From positions 24,380,013 through 24,444,012 of the forward strand of contig NC_087071.1 of the NCBI RefSeq assembly GCF_963678635.1: a stretch of 64,000 nt of DNA, read 5' to 3'. Positions 39,481 to 54,353 of this stretch are shown here, one piece after another. The stretch is from Symsagittifera roscoffensis (lineage: Eukaryota; Xenacoelomorpha; Acoela; Convolutidae). The number at the start of each line of letters is the position of its first letter. The first letter of the stretch is position 1. A program made the position numbers and the translations under genes. A model generated the notes under the pieces. It did no database searches. It saw only the letters and a program-made list of their open reading frames with translations, and had not been told where the DNA came from.

Positions 39481-41544
39481 TTAGAAAAATTTATTGTTTT
39501 ACAAACCAAATCACTGCTATGTTTCATAAGTTTTATAATTGAAATAGCTTGCTTAAAAAACTTAATACATTTGCAAGCTGATTCCGTCTATGAGATAACT
39601 TGAAATAAGTCAAAGTTCCACGGCTCAAAAAGCTTGCTGACAAAGTTGAAAATTTTTGCGATCCGATTCCGTCTATGAAATTACATGAAATATTTCAAAG
39701 TGTTTAAGCTCGAACAGCTCGCTTTAAAAATCTCAACTTTTTCGCGAACCGATTGCATTTGTGAAATAACTTGAAACATGTCAAAACTTCAAAGGTCGAA
39801 TAGCTTGCTTAAGAAATTCAACCAATTTGCAAACTGATTCCGTCTATGAGTTAACTTGAAATAATTCAAAGTTCAACAGCTCAAAGCTCAAACGCTTGCT
39901 GACAAAGTTCAACTGTTTCCGAACCGATTTTGTCGATGAGATTATTTGAACAATTTCAGATTCAAAGCGTAATTAGCTGGCTTTAAACTCTTAAACTTTT
40001 CGCCGACCGATTATGTCTAGGAAATACTTCTGTTTCGAAGCTTGAATAGCTTGCTTATTAAAATTTCAACTTTTACGAATTGATGCCGTCTAAGTAATAA
40101 TTTGAATTTATTTATAGATTTAAAGTTTGAATAGCCTGCTTTGAAACATCTCAACCTTTTTACAAACCAATTCCGTCTATGAAAAACTTGAAAAACTTCA
40201 AAATTTTATAGCTCGAATTGCTTGCATTACAACCTCAATATTTTTATTGAGATACCTGAAATGTTTCATAGTTTCAAATCTCGAAAAGCTTTGGAAACTT
40301 AAAACTGCTTGCAAACCGATTCACTCGTAAATTATCTAGACTTTTCAAAGATTCAAAGCTTCAATAGATTGCTGTGAAAAACTTAAATTTTTCGCAATCC
40401 GTTTCCGTCTATGAAATTACATGAAAAAAGTCTTTTAGCTCGAATAGCTTGCTTAAAAAATCTCATACTTTTTGCGAACCGATTGTTTTTGTAAAATAAC
40501 TTTAATTATGTCAAAACTTCAAAGGTCGAATAGCTTACTTAAAAATTTCAACCATTTTGCCTACCGATTCTGTCTAGGATATAACATGAAATGCTTCATT
40601 GTTTCAAAGCTCGAAAAACTTGCTTAAAAAATCAGCCTTTTTGCCAACCGAGACCATGTACAAAAAATTTGAATTTTTTCAAAGTTTCGAAGAACGAATA
40701 GCCTGCTTAAAAAACCAATTTTTTTGCAAACCTTATCAGTTTATAAAAAAATGGATTTTATTTAAAACTGTATATGCTCAATTAACTTACCTAAAAAGCA
40801 TTTTGTTTTCAAAGCTATTCAGTCTATGAATTAACTTAAAATCTCAATTAGCTTGCTTGAAAAGTTTTAAATTTTTGCGAATTGATTTTGTCTAAGGAAT
40901 AACTTGAAAGATTTCAGATTCAAAGCTTGATTAGCCTGCTTCAAAAAAAAAATTTAATTCCGTTTGCGAACCGATTCCGTCAATGAAACAAGTTTAAATA
41001 TTTCAAAATTTCAAAGTTCGAATAGCCTGCTTAAAAGTTTCAAAATTTTTGCTAATCGATCTAGTCTATGAGATAACTTGAAGTGGTTCAAAATTTCAAT
41101 GCTCGAACAGCTTGCCTAAATTACTCAACTTTTTCGAGAAACGATTCCCTATATGAGATAACTTGAAACACTTCAAAGTTTCGAAGCTCGAACAGCTTGC
41201 TTAATTAATTCAACCTTTTTGCGAACCCATTTCGTCAATGAGATAACTTGAAATACAACAAAGTTTCAAAACTCGAACAGATTGCTCAAGAATCAAGTTT
41301 TTTGGGAACCAATTTTGTCTACAAAAAAAACTTAAATAATTTCAAAGTTTCAAAGCTCAATTAGCTTGCTTAAAAACTTTAAAATTTTTTGCAAACCGGT
41401 TCGGTCTGGAAATTTCAAAGTCTCAATTCTCGAATAGGCTTATTAAAAAACTCAAAGAATGCGCAAACCGATTCCATCTAGGAAATAACTAGAAATATTT
41501 CAAATATTTAAAGCTCGAAAATGCTGCTTAAAATTTTATATTTT

Positions 41545-41725
41545 CATTACGAGGCCAAATTCTGCACTGGATAGGAGCACAATTTTGGGTCTGTATGATC
41601 GTGGATTCCAGAGACAAGTCTTTAAACATGTGAAAATTTTTTCGGAACGATTAAGGAAAGTAAAGAACAAAAGAAGAACAAAGGGAGTGTCCTTGTTGCG
41701 GAATCCGCTTACAATGCACAAAATG
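41545..41725. repeat. Dispersed 180-bp repeat, copy 2, inside the satellite
   Basis: Same orientation and nearly full-length copy of 19956-20135, bounded on both sides by satellite-type sequence (TGCTTAAAATTTT to the left, ATCAGAACTATTTCAGGTTC to the right). It is the only foreign block I see in the array. Confidence 0.8.
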
Positions 41726-44700
41726 ATCAGAACTATTTCAGGTTCAAAGTTTGATTAGCTTGCTTCAAAAAAAATTATTCGCAAATTGATACCCTCTGAA
41801 TAGTAACTCGATTTATTTCGTAGCTCAAAAAATTTCTTAAAAATCTTAACTTTTGTCCGAAACCGATTTTGTCTATGGAATAACTTGAAAAATTTCGAAA
41901 CTTTAAAGCTCAATAACTTGCTTAAAAAATTCATATTTTTTGCCAACCGAATCCGTCTATTAGATTACTTGAAAAAATTAAAATTTCAAAGCTCGAAATG
42001 CTTGCTTAAGTGTTTCAATCTTTTCACGAACTCATTCCGTGTATGAAACAACTTTAAATATGTCAAAGTTTCAAAGGTCGAATAGCTTGCCTAAACATTC
42101 ACCCTTTCGCTAACCGATTCCGTCTAGGAAATTACTAGAAATTTTTTCAAATAATCAAAACTCGAAAAGGTTGCTTCAAACTTCCAATCTTTTTGCAAAC
42201 CCTTTCCGAGTATCAGATCAAAACTATTTCAGGTTCAAAACTTGATTTGCTTGCTTCAAAACAAATTATTTGCGAATTAATACCGTCTAAATAAAAATTT
42301 GAATTGTATCATAGCTCAAAAAGTTTTTTTTAAATCCTAGCTTTTTTCATAAACCGATTCCTTCTATGGAATAACTTGAAAAGTTTCAAAACATCAAAGC
42401 TCAAAAGCTTGCTTAAAAATCTTATTTTTTGCTAACTGATTCCGTCTATTAGATAACTTGAAATAATTAAAATTTCAAAGCTCGAATTGCTTGCTGAAGT
42501 GTTTCAATCTTTTCACGAACTCATTCCGTGTATGAAACAACTTTAAATATGTCAAAGCTTTAAAGGTCGAATAGCTTGCCTAAAAATTTACCCCTTCGCT
42601 AACCGATTCCGTCTAGGAAATTACAAGAAAAATTTTCAAATAATCAAAACTCGAAAAGGTTGCTTAAAATTTCCAAACCCTTTCCGGGTATCAGATCAGA
42701 ACTATTTCAGGTTCAAAGAATGATTTGCTTGCTTCAAAAAAAATATTCGCGATTTGTTAATATCTTTATAAAAACTGAGTTGTTTCATAGGTCAAAATGC
42801 TTTCTTAAAAAACTTAACTTTTTTCCGAAACCAATTCTTTCTATAGAATAACTTGAAAAGTTTCAAAATTTTAAAGCTCGATAGCTTGCCTGAAAATAAT
42901 CATCTTTTTTTTTGCTAACCGAATCCGTCTATGAGATAACTTGAAACAAATCAAAGTTTCAGAGCTCCCTTGCTTGATTAAAAAGTTCCATCTTTTTATG
43001 AACCGATTCCGTCAATGAGATAAGTTGAAAAATTTCAAAGTTTTTTAGCTCAAAAAGATTGCTTAAAACTTTTGCCCTGATCGTGTTTGCGAACGGATTC
43101 ATTCTAGAAATGTCTTGAAATTTTTGATGTCTCAAAGCTCTAATACCTTGCTTAAGCAACTCATGTTCCCTGCGAATCGACTCCGCCTATAAAATACTTG
43201 AAATAATTCAATTTTCAAAGCTCGAATAGCTGGCCTAAGAAATTCAAATTTTTCGCGAACCGATTTTGTTAATGAAATAACTTGAAATTTATCAGTGTTT
43301 CTTAGCTCCAAGAGCTTGCTGAAAAAAAATCAATAATTTTGCAAACCCATTTCGTGTATGAGATAACTTGAACAGTTTCAGATTCAAAGCTTGATTAGCT
43401 TGCTTGAGAAAAGCTTTTAACTTTCGCGATTCGGTTCTGTCAATGAAAAAACACGAAATTTTTCAAAGCCTCAAAGCTCAAACAGTCTAATTGAAAAACT
43501 AAGTTGCGAACCGATTCCCTCTATTAAGATACTTGAAATATTTATTAGTTTCAAAGCTCGAAAAATTTGCTAAAAATTTTAAAATTGTCTGCAAACCAAT
43601 TTTGTCTAGGAAAATACTTGAGTTAATTCAAATTTTCAAAGCACGAGTCGCCTGCTTGAAAAACTCATAATTTTTGCGAACCGAATTTATCTAGGAAACA
43701 AACTTTTAAAAAATCAAATTTTCCAAGCTCGATTAGCTTGCGTTAAAGTTTCATTCATTTCGAGAACGCATTCCGTGAATGACATAATTTGAAATTGAAA
43801 GATATCAAGTGAAAGATATTGTCTATGAAGTTTTTTGAAATATTTTATACTTTCATAACTCGATTAGCTTGATTAAAATCTTTAAAATTTTTTGCGTACC
43901 GATTCGGCCTGGAGACTCCAACGTCTCAAGACTGGAAAAACGAATTGATGACTCGACTCAATCTAGAAATTTACAGAGTTATTTTTAATTCAAAGCTCCA
44001 ATAGATTGCTTAGAATTTTCAATGTTTTCGCGAACCCTTTCCGGGTATCAGATCAAAACTATTTCAGATTCAAAGCTTGATTGCTTGCTTTAAAAACTTT
44101 ATAACATAACTTTTGCGAACTAATTCCTCCTATGAAATAACTTAAAATAATTCAAAGTTCTAAAGCTTGAATAGCTTGGTTAGAAAAAACTCAACTTTTT
44201 TAAATCCAATTTGGTCTACGAGATATTTTGAAATATTTCGAAGTTTCAGAGATCGAGCAGCATGCTTGAAGAAATCAACTTTTTAGCGAACCGACTCCGT
44301 CTATGAAAAAGCTTTCGAAAAAAGCTCATATTTTTTTGCGAACCAAATTTATCTACGAAACAAAATTTTAAAAAGTCAAATTTTCAAAGCTCCAATAGCT
44401 TGCATAAAACTTTTCGCGAACACATTCCGTGAATGAGATAATTTGAAGTCGAAATATTTCAAGTGAAAGTTTTTGTCCATGAAGATTTTTGAAATATTTT
44501 ATTTTGTTAAAGCTCAATCAGCTTGATTAAAATCTTTAAAAATTTTTGTGTACTGATTCGGTCTGGAGACTCCAAAGTCTCAACACTGGATTAGCGAGCT
44601 GATGTATCGGTTCAATATAGTAATTTACTAGAATTACTTTAAAATTTCAAAGCTCGAATACCTTTCCCGGTATCAGATCAAAAATATTTCAGATTCAAAG

Positions 44701-47700
44701 CTTGATTAAAAACTTTATAACTTTCGCGAATCTATTCCTCCTGTGAAATAACTAAAAATAATTCAAAGTTTCAAAGCTCGGATAGCTTGGTTTAAAAACT
44801 CAGATTTCGCGCAAACCAAATTCGTCTATTTAATTACATGCAGTAATTCAAACTTTCAAAGCTCGAGTAGCTGGCGTATAACGTATAAAATTCAGTTTTT
44901 GAGCGAACCGATTATGTCTATGTAGATACTCGCAAAATATATAAATTCAAAGATCGAGAAGCTTGACTAAAATTTGAAATTTTTTGCGAACCGATTCAGT
45001 CTGAAAGCACATTGAAACATCTCAAAGTCTCAAAACTCAAATAGCCTGCTTAAAAAACTAATATTAAGCGCAAACCAGTTATGTCTGTGAAATTACTTGA
45101 TATGAGTCAAATTTTTAAAGCTCGAAAAGTTTGCCTAAAAATCTCATTTTTTTTGCGATTTGATTCCATATCTGAAGATACTTGAAAAGTTAAACAGTTT
45201 CAAAGCTCGAAAAGCTCGCTTGAAAAATTTAAAAGTTTTTGCAAATCGATTCAACCTGGAAGTATTTTGAAATCTTTCGAAGTCTCAAAGCTCGAATAGT
45301 CTAAGTAAAAAACTCATTTTTGCGCGAACAGACTCCAATTATGAAATTAGGTTGAATATTTCAAGATATCAAAGCTCAAACAGCTGGCTTACGAAATTCA
45401 AACTTTTGCGAACCGATTCCTTCTATTAAGATAATTGAAATGTTTATTAGTTTCAAAGCTGAAAAAAACTGCTGAAAAATAAAATTGTTTGCGAACCATT
45501 TCTGTCAGGGAAAATATTTGAGTTATGCCTGCTTGAAAAGCTCATATTTTTTTCGAACCGAATTTATCTAAGAACATTTTAAAAAATCAATTTTTCAAAG
45601 CTCGATTAGCTCGCGTAAAAATGTCAATTTTTTTTTCGAACAGTTTCCGTGAATGAGATAATTTGAAATCGAAACATTTCAAGTCAAAGATTTTGTCTAT
45701 GAATTTTTGAAATATTTTGTTTTGTCAAAGCTCAATCAGCTTGATTAAAATCTTTAAAAATTTTTGTGTACTGATTCGGTCTGGAGACTCCAAAGTCTCA
45801 ACACTGGAATAGCGAACTGATGACTCAATTCAATCTAGAAATTCACTAGAATTATTTTATATTTCTAAGCTCGAATAGATTGCTTAAAATTTTCAATCTT
45901 TTCTCGAACCTTTTCCGGGTATCAGATCAGAACTATTTCAGATTCAAAGCTTGATTAGCTTGTTTTAAAAACTTAATAACTTTCGCGAACCGATTCCTCC
46001 TATGAAATACCTTAAAATAAATCAAAGTTTCGAAGCTTGAATAGCTTGGTTAAAAAACTCAATTGTTTTTAAATCCGATATGGTCTACAATATATATTTT
46101 TTAAAAATTTCGAAGTTGCAAAGCTCGAGCAGCCTGCTTAAAGAATTCAACCTTTTAGCGAACCGATTCCGTCAATGAAATAATTTGAGGAAACTTAATA
46201 CTCGATAGTTGCTTAAGAACTCAATTTTTTTGCGAACCGATTCCCTCCATTAAGATAATTAAAAAATTTGTTAGTTTCAAGGCTCGAAAAAACTGTTAAA
46301 AAGTTTAAAATTGTTTGCGAATCAATTCTGTCTAGGAAAATACTTGAGTCAATTCAAATCTCCAAAGCACGAATAGCCTGCTTGAAAAGCTCATAAATTT
46401 TTCGAACCGAATTTATCTAGGAACCAAACTTTTAAAAAATCAATTTTTCAAAGCGCGAATAGCTGGCTTAAGAAATTCAAACTTTTCGCCAACCGATTTT
46501 GTCAATGAGATCAGTTAAAGCTCGAGCAGTATGCCTAAGAATTCAACCTTTTAGCGAACCTATTTCGTCTATGAAATGACTTGAAAAAATTTAATACTCG
46601 ATAGTTGCTTAGGAACTCAATTTTTTTGCGAACTGATTCCGTCAATGAGATAAATTGAAATGTTTCCAAGTTTCGTAGCTCAAATAGATTGCTTAAAAAT
46701 TTCACTCTTTTCGCAAAACGATTCCGTCTATGAAGATGCTCGAAATGTTCAACAGTTTCAAAGCTCAAAAAGCTTGCTTAAAAAGCCTAAAAGTGTTTTC
46801 GAACGGATTTATTCTGGAATTATCTTGAAATTTTCAATGTCTCAGAGCTCGACTAGCTTGCTTAAAAAACTCATAGTTCGCGCGAACCGAATTCGTCTAT
46901 GAAATTAACTGAAGTAATTCAAAACTTCAAAGCTCGAATAGCTGGCTTATAAATTTCAATTTTTGAGCGAACTGATTATGTCCATGCAGATACTTGAAAG
47001 TTTTGTAGTTTCAAAGATCGAAAAGCTTGACTAAAAGTTTGAAATTATTTGCAAACCGATTTAATCTGAAAGCACCTTGAAACATTTCAAAGTCTCGAAA
47101 CTCAAATAGCCTGCTTAAAAAACTAATATTTTGAGCGAACCAATTTTGTCTGTGAAATTACTTGAAATGAGTCAAATTTTTCAAACTCGAATAGTTTGCT
47201 TAAAATTCTCCGCCATTTTGCGAAGCGATTTCGTATATGAAGATACTTGAAAAATTCAACAGTTTCAAAGCTCGAAAAATTTGCTTCAAAAAAACTTAAA
47301 TGTGTTTGCAAACGGATTCATTCTGGAAATATCTTGAAACTTTCAATGTCTCAAAGCTCGAATAGTTTGCTTAAAAAACTCATATTTTGCGCGGATCGAA
47401 TTTATCTAGGAAAAAAACGTTCGAAAAATCAAATTTTCAAAGCTCGATTAGCTTGCGTAAAAATTTCAATGTTTTGCGAAAACAGTCCGTGAATGAGACA
47501 ATTTGAAATCGAAAGATTTCAAGTGAAAGATTTTGTCTATGAAGTTTTTTGAATTATTTTATATTTTCGAAACTCAATCAGCTTGATTAAAATCATTAAA
47601 AATTTTTGCGTACCTATTCGGTCTGGAGACTCCAAAGTCTCAACACTGGAATAACGAGCTGATGACTCCGTTCAATCTAGAAATTTACTAGAATTTTTTT

Positions 47701-47949
47701 GGAACTTCAAAGCTCGAATAGATTGATTAAAATTTTCAATCTTTTCGCTAAACCTTTCCGGGTATCAGATCAGAACTATTTCAGATTCAAAACTTGATCA
47801 GCTTGCTTTAAAATTTTTGAATTGTTTTAAGTTATTTTATTGGAGGAATCTGTTCGCGAAAAATATAAAGTTGCAAAGCTCGAATAGCTTGGTTAAAACA
47901 TTCAACTTTTTTTAATCCGATTTGGTCTACGAGAAAGCTTGAAATAATT

Positions 47950-50812
47950 TGAAGTTTCAAAGCTCGAGCAGTATGCCTAAGAATTTCAACCTTTTAGCAA
48001 ACCGATTCCGTCTATGAAATAACTTAACAAAATTTAATACTCGATAGTTGCTTAAGAACTCAATTTCTTTGCGAACTGATTCCGTCAATGAGATAAATTG
48101 AAATGTTTCCAAGTTTCGTAGCTCAAATAGATTGCTTAAAAATTTCAACCTTTTCGCAAAACGATTCCGTCTATGAAGATGCTCGAAATGTTCAACAGTT
48201 TCAAAGCTCAAAAAGCTTGCTTAAAAAGCCTAAAAGTGATTGCGAACGGATTTATTCTGGAATTATCTTGAAATTTTCAATGTCTAAAAGCTCGAATAGC
48301 TTGCTTAAAAAACTCATATTTCGCGCGAACCGATTTCGTCCATGAAATTACATGAAGTAATTCAAAACTTCAAAGCTCGAATAGCTGGCTTATAATATTC
48401 AACTTTTGAGCGAACTGATTATGTCTATGCAGTTACTTGAAAATTTAATAGTTTCAAAGATCGAAAAGCTTGACTAAAAATTTGAAATGATTCTACCTGA
48501 AAGCACCCTGAAACATTTCAAAGTCTCGGAACTCAAATAGCCTGCTTAAAAAACTAATATTTTGCGCGAACCAAATTTGTCTGTGAAATTACTTGAAATG
48601 AGTCAGTATTTTAAACCTCGAATAGTTTGCTTAAAAATCTCAACCTTTTTGCGAACCGATTTCGTTTATGAAGATACATGAAAAGTTCAACAGTTTCAAA
48701 GCTCGAAAAGCATGCTTCAAAAAAATTTAAATGTGTTTGCGAACGGATTCATTCTGGAAATATCTTGAATTTTTCAATGTCTCAAAGCTCGAATAGCTTG
48801 CTTAAAAAACTCATATTTTGCGCGAATCGAATTTATCTAGGAAACAAATTTTCAAAAAATCAAATTTTTGAAGCTCGATTAGCTTGCGTAAAAATTTCAA
48901 TGTTTTTTTGCGAAAATATTCCTTGAATGAGATAATTTGAAATCGAAATATTTCAAGTGAAAAGTTTTGTCTATGAAGTTTTTTTGAATTATTTTATATT
49001 TTCAAAGCTCAATCAGCTTGATTAAAATCATTTAAAATTTTGCGTACCTATTCGGTCTGGAGACTTCAAAGTCTCAACGCTGGAGTAACGAGCAGATGAC
49101 TCCGTTCAATCTTGAATTTTACTAGAATTTTTTAAAACTTCAAACTCGAATAGTTTGCTTAAAATTTTCAATCTTTTCGCTAAACCTTTCCGGGTATCAG
49201 TTCAGAACTATTTCAGATTCAAAACTTGATTAGTTGCTTTAAAAACTTTGAATTATTTTAAGTTATTTCATTGGAGGAGTCGGTTTGCGAAAGTTATAAA
49301 GTTTCAGAGCTCGAATAGCTTGTTTAAAACATTCAACTTTTTTTAATCCGATTTGGTCTACGAGAAAGCTTGAAATAATTTGAAGTTTCAAAGCTCGAGC
49401 AGTATGCCTAAGAATTTCAACCTTTTAGCAAACCGATTCCGTCTATGAAATAACTTAACAAAATTTAATACTCGATAGTTGCTTAAGAACTCAATTTCTT
49501 TGCGAACTGATTCCGTCAATGAGATAAATTGAAATGTTTCCAAGTTTCGTAGCTCAAATAGATTGCTTAAAAATTTCAACCTTTTCGCAAAACGATTCCG
49601 TCTATGAAGATGCTCGAAATGTTCAACAGTTTCAAAGCTGAAAAAGCTTGCTTAAAAAGCCTAAAAGTGATTGCGAACGGATTTATTCTGGAATTATCTT
49701 GAAATTTTCAATGTCTAAAAGCTCGAATAGCTTGCTTAAAAAACTCATATTTCGCGCGAACCGATTTCGTCCATGAAATTACATGAAGTAATTCAAAACT
49801 TCAAAGCTCGAATAGCTGGCTTATAATATTCAACTTTTGAGCGAACTGATTATGTCTATGCAGTTACTTGAAAATTTAATAGTTTCAAAGATCGAAAAGC
49901 TTGACTAAAAATTTGAAATGATTCTACCTGAAAGCACCCTGAAACATTTCAAAGTCTCGGAACTCAAATAGCCTGCTTAAAAAACTAATATTTTGCGCGA
50001 ACCAAATTTGTCTGTGAAATTACTTGAAATGAGTCAGTATTTTAAACCTCGAATAGTTTGCTTAAAAATCTCAACCTTTTTGCGAACCGATTTCGTTTAT
50101 GAAGATACATGAAAAGTTCAACAGTTTCAAAGCTCGAAAAGCATGCTTCAAAAAAATTTAAATGTGTTTGCGAACGGATTCATTCTGGAAATATCTTGAA
50201 TTTTTCAATGTCTCAAAGCTCGAATAGCTTGCTTAAAAAACTCATATTTTGCGCGAATCGAATTTATCTAGGAAACAAATTTTCAAAAAATCAAATTTTT
50301 GAAGCTCGATTAGCTTGCGTAAAAATTTCAATGTTTTTTTGCGAAAATATTCCGTGAATGAGATAATTTGAAATCGAAATATTTCAAGTGAAAAGTTTTG
50401 TCTATGAAGTTTTTTTGAATTATTTTATATTTTCAAAGCTCAATCAGCTTGATTAAAATCATTTAAAATTTTGCGTACCCCCTTCGGTCTGGAGACTTCA
50501 AAGTCTCAACGCTGGAGTAACGAGCAGATGACTCCGTTCAATCTTGAATTTTACTAGAATTTTTTAAAACTTCAAACTCGAATAGTTTGCTTAAAATTTT
50601 CAATCTTTTCGCTAAACCTTTCCGGGTATCAGTTCAGAACTATTTCAGATTCAAAACTTGATTAGTTGCTTTAAAAACTTTGAATTATTTTAAGTTATTT
50701 CATTGGAGGAGTCGGTTTGCGAAAGTTATAAAGTTTCAGAGCTCGAATAGCTTGTTTAAAAAAAATTCAACTTTTTAATCCAATTTGGTCTACGAGAAAT
50801 CTTGAAATAATT
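47950..50812 (+). repeat. Higher-order repeat A: two ~1431-bp units, 17 monomers each
   Basis: 47950-49380 and 49381-50812 are almost identical: TGAAGTTTCAAAGCTCGAGC recurs at 47950, 49381 and 50813. I saw only scattered differences, for example CTCAAAAAG versus CTGAAAAAG near 49638 and CCTATTCGG versus CCCCCTTCGG near 50478. A more diverged unit precedes (about 46520-47949) and a partial one follows (50813 to about 52010). Counting AAAGCTC-type boxes gives 17 monomers per unit. Confidence 0.9.
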
Positions 50813-53800
50813 TGAAGTTTCAAAGCTCGAGCAGTATGCTTAAAAATTTCAACCTTTTAGCAAACCGATTCCGTCTATGAAATAACTTAACAAAATTTAA
50901 TACTCGATAGTTGCTTAAGAACTCAATTTTTTTGCGAACTGATTCCGTCAATGAGATAAATTGAAATGTTTCCAAGTTTCGTAGCTCAAATAGATTGCTT
51001 AAAAATTTCAACCTTTTCGCAAAACGATTCCGTCTATGAAGATGCTCGAAATGTTCAACAGTTTCAAAGCTCAAAAAGCTTGCTTAAAAAGCCTAAAAGT
51101 GATTGCGAACGGATTTATTCTGGAATTATCTTGAAATTTTCAATGTCTAAAAGCTCGAATAGCTTGCTTAAAAAACTCATATTTCGCGCGAACCAAATTC
51201 GTCCATGAAATTACATGAAGTAATTCAAAACTTCAAAGCACGAATAGCTGGCTTATAATATTCAACTTTTGAGCGAACTGACTATGTCTATGCAGTTACT
51301 TGAAAATTTAATAGTTTCAAAGATCGAAAAGCTTGACTAAAAGTTTGTAATTATTCTACCTGAAAGCACCCTGAAACATTTCAAAGTCTCGGAACCCAAA
51401 TAGCCTGCTTAAAAAACTAATATTTTGCGCGAACCAATTTTGTCTGTGAAATTACTTGAAATTAGTCAATATTTTAAACCTCGAATAGTTTGCTTAAAAA
51501 TCTCAACCTTTTTGCGAACCGATATGAAGATACTTGAAAAGTTCAACAGTTTCAAAGCTCGAAAAGCTTGCTTCAAAAAAATTTAAATTTGTTTGCAAAC
51601 GGATTCATTCTGGAAATATCTTGAATTTTTCAATGTCTCAAAGCTCGAATAGCTTGCTTAAAAAACTCATATTTTGCTCGAATCGAATTTATCTAGGAAA
51701 CAAATTTTCAAAAAATCAAATTTTTAAAGTTCGATTAGCTTGCTTAAAAATTTCAATATTTTGCGAAAATATTCCGTGAATGAGATAATTTGAAATCAAA
51801 AGATTTCAAGTAAAAGTTTTGTCTTTGAAGTTTTTGAATTCTTTTATATTTTCAACGCTCAATCAGCTTGATTAAAATCAAAAAAAAATTTGCGTACCTA
51901 TTCGGTCTGGAGACTTCAAAGTCTCAACGCTGGAGTAACGAGCAGATGACTCCGTTCAATCTTGAATTTTACTAGAATTTTTTAAAACTTCAAACTCGAA
52001 TAGTTTGCTTAAAAATCTCAACCTTTTTGCAAACCGATTCCGTCTATGAAGATGCTCGAAAAGTTCAACAGTTTCAAAGCTCGAAAAGCTTGCTTAAAAA
52101 ACCTAAAAGTGTTTGCGAACGGATTCATTCTGGAATTATCTTGAAATTTTCAATGTCTCATAGCTCGAATAGTTTGCTTAAAAAACTCATATTTCGCACG
52201 AATCGATTTCCTCCATGAAATTACATGAAGTAATTCAAACTTTCAAAGCTCGAATAGCTGGCTTATAAAATTAAACTTATGCGAACCGATTGTGTCTATA
52301 CAGATACTTGAAAAATATATAGTTTCAAAGATCGAAAAGCTTGACTAAAATTTTGAAATTATTTGCGAACCGATTCAGTCTGAAAGCACCTTGAAACATC
52401 TCAAAGCCTCAAAACTCAAATAGCCTGCTTAAAAAACTAAAAGTTTGCGCGAACCAATTCTGTCTGTAAAATTACTTGAAATGAGTCAAATTTTTTAAGC
52501 TTGAATAGTTTGCTTAAAAATCTCAACCTTTTTGCGAACTGATTCCATATCTGAAGATGCTTGAAATTTCTGTTAATTCAAATTTCGAATACTTCTTTTG
52601 AAAAAAAAAATTTTTTTTTGCTATTCGGTGTTGTCTATGAGATAACTTGAAATAAATCAAATTTTTAAAGCTCGATTAGCTTGCTAAAAAAGTTTCAATA
52701 TTTTTGCAAACCCATTCCGTGTAAGTGATAACTCGAACAAAGTCAGATTCAAAGCTTGATTAGCTCGCTTAATTTTTTTTTTGAAATTTTCGCGATCCGG
52801 TTCTGTCTATGAAATTACATGAAATAATTCAAAGTCTCAAAGCTCGAATAGTCTGATTAAAAACCTGATATTTTGCTCAAACCGATTCCGCCTATTGAAT
52901 TTATTGAATAAAATCGAATTTTTAAATCTCAAATAGCTGGTTTAAAATTTTCAAACTTTTTGCGAACCCATTCCGTGTATGAGATTACTTGAAGTATTTC
53001 ATATTGAAGGCTTGATTAGCTTGCTTAAAAAACATAAAATTTTTGAGACCCAGTTCTGGCTATGAAGTTAGATAAAATATTTTAAAGTTTCAAAGTTCGA
53101 ATAGCCTGCTTGATAAACTCATATCTTGCGCAAACCGATTTTGTCTAAAAAAAGTTGAAATTTTTTAAAGTTTTGAAGCACGAATAGCTTGCTAAAAAGT
53201 ATTAATCCCTTCGCGAACCCATTCCGTGTATGAGATAACTCGAAATACTTCAGATTGAAAGCTTGATTAGCTCGCTTAAAAAAACTGTAAAATTCTAAGT
53301 TCCCTTTCTGTTATGAAATTAATTGAATTAGTTCAAAGCCTCAAAGCTCGAAGAGTCTGCTTAAAAACCTCACATTTTACTTTAACTAATTCCGACTATG
53401 AATTTATTTGAATCAATTCAAAAATTCAAAGCTCGAACAGCGGGCTTAAAAATCTCATTTTTTTGCAAATAGATTCCGTTTATGAAAATACTTGAAATAT
53501 TTAATAGTATAAAATCTCGAAAAGCTTGCTTGAAAAATGTAAAATTGTTTGCATACAGATTCAATCTGAAAATATCTTGAATTATTTCAAAGTTTCAAAG
53601 CTCGAATAGCCTGCTTGATAAACTCATATCTTGCGCGAACAGACTTTGTCTCAGAAAATAATTATAATAAATCAAGTTTTCAAAGCTTGAACAGCTTGTT
53701 AAAAAATTCAATATTTTCGCAGATCCATTCCGTGTATGAAGATACTTGAAAATTTCAACAGTTTCAAAGCTCGAAAAACTTGCTTAAAAAACCTAAAAAT

Positions 53801-54353
53801 GTTTGCGAGCGGATTCATTCTGGAATTATTTTGAAATTTTCAATACCTAAATGTTCGACTAGCTTGCTTAAAAAACTCTTATTTCGCGCAAACCGAATTC
53901 GTCTATGAAATTACATGAAGTAATTCAAAACTTCAAAGCTTGAATAGCTGGCTTATAATATTCAACTTTTGAGCAAACTGACTATGTCTATGAAGATACT
54001 TGAAAACTTTATAGCTTCAAAGATCGTAAAGATTGACTAAAAGTTTGAAATTATTCTACATGAAAGCAACTCGAAACATTTCAGAGTCTCGAAACTCAAA
54101 TAACTTGCTGAAAAAACTAATATTTTGCGCGAACCAATTTTTTCTGTGAAATTACTTGAAATGAGTCAAATTTTTAAAGCTCAATTAGTTTGCTTACAAA
54201 TCTCAACAACTTTGCGAACCGATTCCGTATATGAAGATACTTGAAAAGTTCAACAGTTTCAAAGCTCGAAAAGCTTGCTTCAAAAAAACTTAAATGTGTT
54301 TGCAAACGGATTCATTCTTGAAATATCTTGAAATTTTCAATGTCTCAAAGCTC

